Of a DNA stretch of 7,673 nucleotides, positions 1-4,814 are shown one piece after another. The DNA is from Candidatus Aegiribacteria sp. (GTDB taxonomy: Bacteria; Fermentibacterota; Fermentibacteria; Fermentibacterales; JCC-6). Numbering within the stretch: position 1 is the stretch's first letter; every line of letters starts with the position of its first letter. The notes beneath the pieces are model-generated. The model did no database searches, was not told where the DNA came from, and worked only from the letters and a program-made list of their open reading frames with translations. A program made the translations under genes and the position numbers. The stretch covers positions 1 through 7,673 of the forward strand of contig DAOWFD010000337.1 of NCBI GenBank assembly GCA_030638185.1. The letters run 5' to 3'.

Positions 1-1385
1 TCGATTTCGTCACCCTTTTCTTCTTCCCTGTCTGGAATGATGAACCGGCACAATCTCGCCAGAAACGGGACCAGGGGAAGAAAGAGGAGGGCGTTGAAGA
101 TATTGAACATACTATGGGCGTTGGCAACCTGTCTCACCGGGTCGCCCGAAGTTGATCTGACCAGGTTAAGCACGAAACCATTACTGCTAGATATGAGCAG
201 ACCCATGTATATGGCACCGATCACGTTGAAAAGCGTGTGCGCCATAGCCGTCTGCTTTGCCGTTCTACTGGCTCCTATGGCGGAGAGCTGTGCGGTGACC
301 GTGGTACCGATGTTATCACCCAGGACCAGGTAGAAAGCCCCCTGCAGATTGATAAGCCCAGCACCGGCAAGTGTCATGGTTAATCCAACAGTAGCACTTG
401 AACTCTGGATAATAGATGTCAGAATCGTTCCAGCTAAAATCGCCAGCAGCGGATTTGTACTGAAATTCATGAAAAAATTCTGCACGGCCAGGCTGGTCTT
501 AAGAGGGCCGAGAACATCCTTCATAAGTGTCATACCGAGGAAAATAAGACCAAGGCCAACTATAACCTTACCCCAGAACTGAATGCGTCGAGTCCTGGCA
601 AAGGCGTACATCGCGAAACCGATTGCAACTATGGGCAGGGCGTAATGCGTTACTTTGAACGCTATCAGCTGTCCTGTAACAGTTGTACCGATATTGGCAC
701 CGATTATTACACCAACGGCCTGCCGGAGAACGATCAGGCCGGAGTTCACGAAACTCACTGCTATCACCGAAGTGGCGCTGGAGCTTTGAATGACAGCTGT
801 CATAAGGGCGCCGGCCATCAGTCCCAGCATCCTGTTGCTGGTTATCTTTTTGAGTATGTTCCGCATCTTGTCCCCCGCTACGGTCTGAAGGGATTCTGAC
901 ATCATCTTCATACCAAGCAGGAAAATCGCCAGACCACCAAGAATCTGGAAGATAATATTCTGTAGATCAACTGCCAGCGCGGAGAAATGAACTCTTTCCT
1001 CTGAACCGTCGGGAAGGAATACTCGCGCCTCAACTTTGTTATTGCTGGTGCTGCCGGCCAGCATCAGTGAAATAGCAGCGCATCCAACAGAATCCGTAAG
1101 GATAAGTACTGTTGAAAAGGCTCCCGATACTGTATCACCTTCCAGTATCAACGGATCTTCGCCTTTAAAGGGATATGCAATTGTGCCGCCATCGGAATTT
1201 ATCTCGAACTCCACGGCCACTCCAGCAACGGGCCTGCTGCGGGAGTCAGTCACCAGGATCAGGAGAGGATGCTCCAGCACGGTTTCTATTCTGCCATTCT
1301 GGGAATTACCGAATTCCTGGACAATATAATGCTCCGCTGCAAGCAGAGAGAATACGGATATCAGGAGAATCAGAGCCGTTCGCAT
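1..1385 (-). CDS. Na/Pi-cotransporter family membrane protein with N-terminal Ig-like domain (3' end outside window)
   Basis: I read 461 codons without a stop, running off the left edge. Residues 1-17 look like a signal peptide (MRTALILLISVFSLLAA). Residues ~30-135 form a soluble, beta-rich stretch resembling a bacterial Ig-like (Big-1-type) domain, with a pattern like LLILVTDSRSRPVAGVAVEF. From ~143 the membrane part has the two inverted-topology repeats of the Na_Pi_cotrans family: QSSSAT at 200-205 and again at 327-332, GANIGTTVTGQL at 229-240 and GDNIGTTVTAQL at 356-367, and AHTLFN at 382 and AHSMFN at 423. The QSSS pairs form the Na+/phosphate site in SLC34-type carriers. Family members usually continue into a PhoU-like cytoplasmic domain, which would lie beyond the window; the charged end (PDREEEKGDE) fits that junction. 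The ATG is preceded by GAAAGG five bases upstream. Family membership is secure. Substrate (phosphate) and import versus efflux are inferred. Confidence 0.9.
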   Translation of the reverse strand, partial: MRTALILLISVFSLLAAEHYIVQEFGNSQNGRIETVLEHPLLILVTDSRSRPVAGVAVEFEINSDGGTIAYPFKGEDPLILEGDTVSGAFSTVLILTDSVGCAAISLMLAGSTSNNKVEARVFLPDGSEERVHFSALAVDLQNIIFQILGGLAIFLLGMKMMSESLQTVAGDKMRNILKKITSNRMLGLMAGALMTAVIQSSSATSVIAVSFVNSGLIVLRQAVGVIIGANIGTTVTGQLIAFKVTHYALPIVAIGFAMYAFARTRRIQFWGKVIVGLGLIFLGMTLMKDVLGPLKTSLAVQNFFMNFSTNPLLAILAGTILTSIIQSSSATVGLTMTLAGAGLINLQGAFYLVLGDNIGTTVTAQLSAIGASRTAKQTAMAHTLFNVIGAIYMGLLISSSNGFVLNLVRSTSGDPVRQVANAHSMFNIFNALLFLPLVPFLARLCRFIIPDREEEKGDEI

Positions 1386-1472
1386 AGCAGCCTTTCAATT
1401 TCCGGGTACATCGGTTACCGAAAAATCGTGTGCCTGGTAAAACCGGAATAAAGAATAATCACGAGTACATTG

Positions 1473-1496
1473 TATTCGAATATCGATAAGATTATA
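1473..1496 (-). promoter_or_regulatory. Possible promoter and operator for the Na/Pi gene
   Basis: On the minus strand a perfect TATAAT lies at 1496-1491, but no good -35 hexamer is found 16-18 bases upstream (best is TTATAT). A perfect 10-bp palindrome, TATTCGAATA (1473-1482), falls at about +3 to +12 of the predicted transcript, a typical repressor position. The leader would be ~100 bases. No Pho box was seen. Weak support, from pattern only. Confidence 0.3.
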
Positions 1497-1587
1497 CCTC
1501 AATGATTGTAGGAATATAATAGAATTCCGACCGCCGGGAATGTGTTGTTTCGGAGAACGAATCGCAAACATCAACCGGATCGGCTGT

Positions 1588-1616
1588 TTGATTATTACCC
1601 CATGAGTTATTATACT
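1588..1616 (+). promoter_or_regulatory. Sigma-70-type promoter abutting the 1621 start codon
   Basis: TTGATT (1588-1593) and TATACT (1611-1616) are separated by 17 bases, close to TTGACA-17-TATAAT. The -10 ends only four bases before the ATG at 1621. An overlapping TATTAT (1608-1613) would place +1 almost exactly at the ATG. There is no Shine-Dalgarno sequence in the 25 bases before the ATG, so the mRNA may be leaderless. The rest of the 235-bp gap (1386-1620) holds only the candidate minus promoter and short imperfect inverted repeats such as GGAAT...ATTCC (1511-1528). Confidence 0.5.
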
Positions 1617-1620
1617 GTTT

Positions 1621-2538
1621 ATGAATACGTTTTCAGCCCTTCTGCGCAGTCTTAGAGTAAGATCATGGACGAAGAATCTTTTTGTCTTTGCAGGGATTCT
1701 TTTTGCAAATCTCTGGAACGATCCGGAAGCGGTGGGCATAACCGCTCTGGGAGCACTGGGATTTTGTCTTTTGTCCAGTTCGGTATATCTGATAAACGAT
1801 ATAGCTGACCGGAAGCGTGACATCAACCATCCTGAAAAGAAGGATCGACCGATAGCATCCGGAGCACTTCCAGTTCCGCTGGCTGCGGTAGCTGCAACTC
1901 TACTAGCAGCGGGTGTGCTTATCGGATCCTGGATACTGGCACCTACTTATGCACTGGTTCTCAGTATCTATTTTGCGATACAGCTGGCTTACTCCCTGAA
2001 GTTAAAACACGTTGTTATTCTCGATGTCCTTATCATAGCCACGGGATTCGTTCTAAGGGCAATAGCGGGAGTAACACTGGCTATGGATGCCGGATATAAC
2101 GACGTATCCATATCTTACTGGCTTATTGTATGCACCTTCTTTATTGCTGTTTTCCTCGCCTTCGCGAAACGACGCTCCGAGGTCATCTCCCTCGGCAAGA
2201 ATGCAGCTGATCACAGGGAGATCCTGGAGGAATACAGTATTCCCCTGCTTGATGAAATGATGGGAATAGCTACAGCTGCAAGTATTATCGGCTACTCCAT
2301 ATACTCCGTAAGCGAAAGAACTTTGGAGCTGGTTTCCACCAGACTCTGGCTGACCATTCCATTCGTGACTTACGGTGTCTTCAGATACCTTTATCTCATC
2401 CACATCAAGGGCCATGGTGGAAGCCCTGACAAGCTACTTCTTTCGGACAAACCGCTCCTTATCAATATCCTGCTCTGGGTCATTGCAGTAGCTCTTGCTC
2501 TGACACTGTACCCGGGCACCGCATCACTCTCACCGTGA
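1621..2538 (+). CDS. UbiA-superfamily enzyme, probable polyprenyl-phosphate phosphoribosyltransferase (DPPR synthase-like)
   Basis: This is a 305-aa polytopic membrane protein. The first Asp-rich motif of the UbiA superfamily is NDIADRKRD (N59, D60, D63, D67), followed by KKDRPIASG (73-81). The middle segment LAYSLKLKHVVILDVLIIATGFVLRAIAG (split here by residues 122-150) and the N-terminal RSLRVRSWTKNLFVFAG match the subgroup exemplified by mycobacterial Rv3806c and rhizobial NoeC. Those enzymes move phosphoribose from PRPP to polyprenyl phosphate, the first step to decaprenyl-phospho-arabinose or ribose. Superfamily membership is firm; the PRPP-using subgroup is my reading of motif similarity. 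No DprE1/DprE2 epimerase genes lie in the window, so the end product is unknown. The start is constrained: an in-frame TGA at 1603-1605 leaves ATG 1621 as the only conventional start before the conserved N-terminus. Its last four bases overlap the ispE start, indicating one transcript. Confidence 0.8.
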   Translation: MNTFSALLRSLRVRSWTKNLFVFAGILFANLWNDPEAVGITALGALGFCLLSSSVYLINDIADRKRDINHPEKKDRPIASGALPVPLAAVAATLLAAGVLIGSWILAPTYALVLSIYFAIQLAYSLKLKHVVILDVLIIATGFVLRAIAGVTLAMDAGYNDVSISYWLIVCTFFIAVFLAFAKRRSEVISLGKNAADHREILEEYSIPLLDEMMGIATAASIIGYSIYSVSERTLELVSTRLWLTIPFVTYGVFRYLYLIHIKGHGGSPDKLLLSDKPLLINILLWVIAVALALTLYPGTASLSP

Positions 2539-3410
2539 TTGCTACACTCGAGGCCAGGGCAAAGATTAACCTGGGATTGAGGATCCTGGGCAGGCGGTCT
2601 GATGGTTTTCACGACATACGAAGTGTTTTCCACGAGATCTCTCTGTCCGACATACTCCGTATCTCCGCAAAGCCTGGAAGCGGCGTGATATCGTTATCAT
2701 GCTCAACCGCGGAAACTCCATCCGATTCATCGAACCTTGCATGGAAGGCGGCTGATGCCTTCCTGAACAGCACAGGAGAATTACTGGATGTAAGAATTGA
2801 GCTTGAGAAAAATATTCCTTCCTGCGCGGGTCTGGGGGGGGGAAGCAGCGATGCTGCGGCCGTACTGAAGGGGCTCAGTCAGCTTACCGGCATAAAGGAC
2901 GTTGATCTCATTAAGATCGCGGAAACCCTGGGAAGTGATGTACCGTTTTTCATCAAAGGCGGTGCTGCTTTAGTAGAAGGCCGGGGTGAACGGTTGTCCC
3001 AAGTCCCTGTTATTCCATTCCATGCAGTTCTCATTCACCCGGGTATAAAGGTATCAACGGCCTGGGCATACAGCGCCTGGGACAAGAACAAGAGTACATC
3101 CTTGACAAACAATACTATGATTAGGCATTATTCACCCTCGTCAGCAGTATGGCATGAGGGTAAGCCTTTCCCGCATAATTTGCGGAATGACTTCCTTCCA
3201 CTGCTTGAGAAACACTTCCCTGAAATTACGGAGCTGGCACAGTTCATGACAGACAGTAAGTGTGAAAACTGGGGTTTGTCGGGATCAGGGCCAACTTTTT
3301 ATGCTCTCTTCAGTTCGAAGAGCAGGGCGCATAGTTTCTCGAGAACACTGCATAAGGATTTTACCATATGCAGATCAGCAGAAACTGCTGGGGCGTCGTC
3401 AAATGGTTAA
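2535..3410 (+). CDS. ispE: 4-diphosphocytidyl-2-C-methyl-D-erythritol kinase
   Basis: A GHMP-family kinase of 291 aa (usual length ~280-310) that phosphorylates the 2-hydroxyl of CDP-methylerythritol with ATP, the fourth step of the cytosolic MEP pathway to IPP/DMAPP. Visible signatures: AKINLGL with K10 at the same offset as in E. coli IspE; DGFHDI with H26; the ATP-binding loop P95-SCAGLGGGSSDAA to ~108; SDVPFF with catalytic-type D135; and the C-terminal GSGPTFYALF (250-259). The GTG start is chosen because it gives the expected N-terminal spacing and overlaps the preceding stop as GTGA. No Shine-Dalgarno site is seen, so translation is probably coupled to the upstream gene. Two oddities: a run of nine G at 2834-2842 inside the ATP-loop codons, and a 3' end that runs 22 bases into tRNA-Gln, so residues ~286-291 (GASSNG) and the stop are encoded by tRNA sequence. 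Confidence 0.96.
   Translation: MIATLEARAKINLGLRILGRRSDGFHDIRSVFHEISLSDILRISAKPGSGVISLSCSTAETPSDSSNLAWKAADAFLNSTGELLDVRIELEKNIPSCAGLGGGSSDAAAVLKGLSQLTGIKDVDLIKIAETLGSDVPFFIKGGAALVEGRGERLSQVPVIPFHAVLIHPGIKVSTAWAYSAWDKNKSTSLTNNTMIRHYSPSSAVWHEGKPFPHNLRNDFLPLLEKHFPEITELAQFMTDSKCENWGLSGSGPTFYALFSSKSRAHSFSRTLHKDFTICRSAETAGASSNG
3102..3131 (+). promoter_or_regulatory. Possible intragenic promoter upstream of tRNA-Gln
   Basis: A perfect TTGACA (3102-3107) inside ispE is followed 18 bases later by CATTAT (3126-3131), which matches four of six -10 positions. It could give the tRNA-rplY-pth segment its own transcription. A consensus -35 with a weak -10 inside a coding region often arises by chance. Confidence 0.2.
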
Positions 3411-3463
3411 GACACAGGGTTTTGGTCCCTGCATTGGGGGTTCGAATCCTCCCGCCCCAGCCA
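3389..3463 (+). tRNA. tRNA-Gln (anticodon UUG)
   Basis: A full cloverleaf can be drawn. The acceptor TGGGGCG (3389-3395) pairs with CGCCCCA (3453-3459). The D arm GTC...GAC carries GGTTA in its loop. The anticodon stem CAGGG/CCCTG closes the seven-base loop TTTTGGT with anticodon TTG, which reads CAA and, by wobble, CAG. The T arm is GGGGG-TTCGAAT-CCTCC. The discriminator is G3460 and the CCA (3461-3463) is encoded. Its 5' end begins at the third base of an ispE codon, so 22 bases are shared with ispE on the same strand. With no strong promoter visible just upstream, it is probably cut out of an ispE-containing transcript. rplY follows 38 bases downstream. Confidence 0.96.
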
Positions 3464-3467
3464 CTGT

Positions 3468-3482
3468 CCCGGAGTAACCGGG
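3468..3482 (+). other. Short stem-loop between tRNA-Gln and rplY
   Basis: CCCGG (3468-3472), loop AGTAA, CCGGG (3478-3482) form a perfect five-pair GC hairpin starting five bases after the tRNA CCA and ending just before the rplY Shine-Dalgarno AAAGGA (3489-3494). No T-run follows, so it is not an intrinsic terminator. It may mark the boundary for 3' processing of the tRNA or protect the new 5' end of the rplY-pth mRNA; that role is inference. Confidence 0.4.
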
Positions 3483-3501
3483 AGGGAGAAAGGATATAGT
3501 A

Positions 3502-4182
3502 ATGCCTGAGAAATATTCACTGATAATCACCGAGCGCACAGAGTTCGGTTCCAGAGTAGCAAGAAGACTCCGACGCTCCGGATCCGTACCGGCTGTTGTT
3601 TACGGCAGAGGCGGCGGAGAACTGAAAGTCATGGTTATCGAAAAAGACTTCATGGACTCGATAGGTTTCTCCACCTCAACTGGAATAATCAACCTGAAAA
3701 TGGGCAGAAAATCTCCGATTACTGCTATCGTCAAGGATGTCCAATGGGATATAATTACAGACAGACCTGTTCACATTGATTTTCTGAGGGTATCCGCGGA
3801 CCAGATAGTATCCATCCCGGTTCACGTACACCTTGAGAATATCCCCCTTGGCGTTAAGATGGGTGGAGTTCTTGAACATACTCTTCATGAGATCACCATA
3901 AAGGTAAGAGCAAAGGATATCCCATCAGCTATAAACCTTAATGTTGAGGATCTGGACGTTGGAGATTCCGTACATCTTTCCGAGATCACGTTGCCTGAAG
4001 GCATAACCCTTGACATGGATGATACCCTTGTGGTCGCTTCCGTTGTAGCGCCCAGTGTCGCCAAGGTCGAGGCAGAGGAAGTTGAAGAAGAACTTCTTGA
4101 AGGTGAAGAAGCTCCTGCCGAAGGTGAAGAAGCAACCGAAGAAGAGAAGAAAGAGGTATCTTCAGAGTCCGGAAAGGAATAA
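3502..4182 (+). CDS. rplY: 50S ribosomal protein bL25, Ctc/TL5-type
   Basis: A 226-aa protein of the two-domain bL25 family that binds 5S rRNA in the large subunit. Residues ~4-93 form the L25 core (TERTEFGSRVARRLRRSGSVPAVVYG, split as 10-25 and 26-35; HIDFLRV at 91-97). Residues ~100-185 form the TL5 beta domain (IPVHVHLENIPLGVKMGGVL, then LPEGITLDMDD). From ~189 to the end there is a low-complexity acidic tail, common in the long Ctc form. The ATG has AAAGGA seven bases upstream. The tail contains a near-perfect 21-bp tandem repeat (separate entry). It sits between tRNA-Gln and pth, and its last codons (GGA AAG GAA TAA) contain the ribosome-binding site of pth. The ctc name is also used; the general-stress role known from Bacillus cannot be inferred here. 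Confidence 0.96.
   Translation: MPEKYSLIITERTEFGSRVARRLRRSGSVPAVVYGRGGGELKVMVIEKDFMDSIGFSTSTGIINLKMGRKSPITAIVKDVQWDIITDRPVHIDFLRVSADQIVSIPVHVHLENIPLGVKMGGVLEHTLHEITIKVRAKDIPSAINLNVEDLDVGDSVHLSEITLPEGITLDMDDTLVVASVVAPSVAKVEAEEVEEELLEGEEAPAEGEEATEEEKKEVSSESGKE
4099..4140 (+). repeat. Tandem 21-bp repeat in the rplY acidic tail
   Basis: Two adjacent 21-base units begin with the same 14 bases, GAAGGTGAAGAAGC (4099-4112 and 4120-4133), then diverge, encoding EGEEAPA and EGEEATE. Being a multiple of three, gain or loss of a unit would keep frame and only change tail length. It looks like a duplication by replication slippage. Confidence 0.75.
4173..4178 (+). promoter_or_regulatory. Ribosome-binding site fixing the TTG start of pth
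   Basis: AAAGGA lies within the last codons of rplY, seven bases before TTG at 4186. No ATG or GTG precedes the conserved GNPG motif in this frame, so this site decides the start and suggests translational coupling to rplY. Confidence 0.75.
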
Positions 4183-4185
4183 TCC

Positions 4186-4755
4186 TTGTCAGTTCCCCGT
4201 CTTATTGCCTGCCTTGGTAATCCAGGGGAAAAGTACAAAATGACATGGCACAACGCCGGCTTCTGGGTAGCCGATATCCTGGCACGTGAAGCCGGCGTTC
4301 ATTTCATAAACGCAGGTCTTTTCAATGCATTAGTTATCCCGGATGGACCGGACCTTATCAAGCCTACCGTCTATATGAACAGAAGCGGCAGAGCCATTGC
4401 GGCTTTTCTCGACAGCAAGGGTTACAACGCTGATGAACTGCTGGTAGTATGTGATGATATCAATCTCGACCTCGGAAGGCTTCGATTGAGGGACAGCGGC
4501 TCTCATGGAGGCCATAACGGTTTAAGGAGTATCATCGACTCTCTGCGTACCGAATTATTCTCAAGACTGAGGCTTGGAATCGGACCCCCGCCAAACAGTG
4601 AGGACCTCGCCGATTACGTTCTGGACACAGTACCCGATAAACTGGAGGAGGAAGCTTCTGTTATGGCGCACAATGCGGCAGACTGCGCAATGCTTTACGT
4701 GACAGAAGGACTGACCTCCGCTCAGGAGCGGTACAATAGAAAACAAGATGTTTAA
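4186..4755 (+). CDS. pth: Peptidyl-tRNA hydrolase
   Basis: A 189-aa Pth1-family enzyme that cleaves the ester bond of peptidyl-tRNAs released from stalled ribosomes and so recycles tRNA. All key residues are present: LGNPGEKY with N12, the catalytic H22 in TWHNAGF, N65 in YMNRSG, D91 in CDDINLDLGRLRLR, and GSHGGHNGL (106-113) with N111. Length is typical (~185-200). The family most often has TRHN at the catalytic His; this one has TWHN. The protein starts with TTG three bases after the rplY stop, with its Shine-Dalgarno inside rplY, so the two are very likely co-translated. It is the last gene of the plus-strand block, ending just before a hairpin shared with the convergent gene. Confidence 0.97.
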   Translation: MSVPRLIACLGNPGEKYKMTWHNAGFWVADILAREAGVHFINAGLFNALVIPDGPDLIKPTVYMNRSGRAIAAFLDSKGYNADELLVVCDDINLDLGRLRLRDSGSHGGHNGLRSIIDSLRTELFSRLRLGIGPPPNSEDLADYVLDTVPDKLEEEASVMAHNAADCAMLYVTEGLTSAQERYNRKQDV

Positions 4756-4763
4756 CCCGGAAT

Positions 4764-4796
4764 AAAAAAGATGCCGACTGCATAGCAGCCGGCATC
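4764..4796 (-). terminator. Intrinsic terminator between convergent genes
   Basis: GATGCCG (4770-4776) pairs with CGGCATC (4790-4796), and inside it CTGC (4778-4781) pairs with GCAG (4785-4788) around an ATA loop, leaving one A-C mismatch. Read on the minus strand the hairpin is followed by six T (complement of A at 4764-4769), a good intrinsic terminator for the gene ending at 4815. On the plus strand the same hairpin follows pth but has only a weak, interrupted T-rich tail, so it may act there less efficiently. Confidence 0.85.
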
Positions 4797-4814
4797 CATT
4801 CCGTTTCAGTTCTT

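Noticed and set aside
1602..1655. Possible 17-codon upstream ORF overlapping the start of the 1621 gene
   Set aside because: No Shine-Dalgarno site, and the predicted transcript begins after its ATG.
1395..1826. 143-codon open frame on the minus strand over the divergent promoter and the start of the UbiA-family gene
   Set aside because: It runs antisense to a conserved N-terminus, has no recognisable domain, and covers both candidate promoters.
3389..3463. tRNA-Gln as the attachment site of an integrated element
   Set aside because: No integrase, no second copy of the tRNA 3' end, and the flanking genes form a normal housekeeping block.
3262..3477. 71-codon plus-strand frame across the ispE end and tRNA-Gln
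   Set aside because: It is an out-of-frame reading of the GSGPTFYALF region and of the tRNA; no ribosome-binding site and no homology signal.
3468..3482. Hairpin after tRNA-Gln as an intrinsic terminator
   Set aside because: It is followed by a purine-rich Shine-Dalgarno region, with no T-run.
4055..4243. 62-codon Lys-rich plus-strand frame in the rplY tail
   Set aside because: It is the shifted reading of GAAGAAG-type acidic codons (AAG AAG), a composition artefact.
3885..4253. 122-codon minus-strand frame opposite rplY, rich in Ser
   Set aside because: It is the mirror of the acidic GAA/GAG-rich tail of rplY, whose complement avoids stops; no start signal and no domain.
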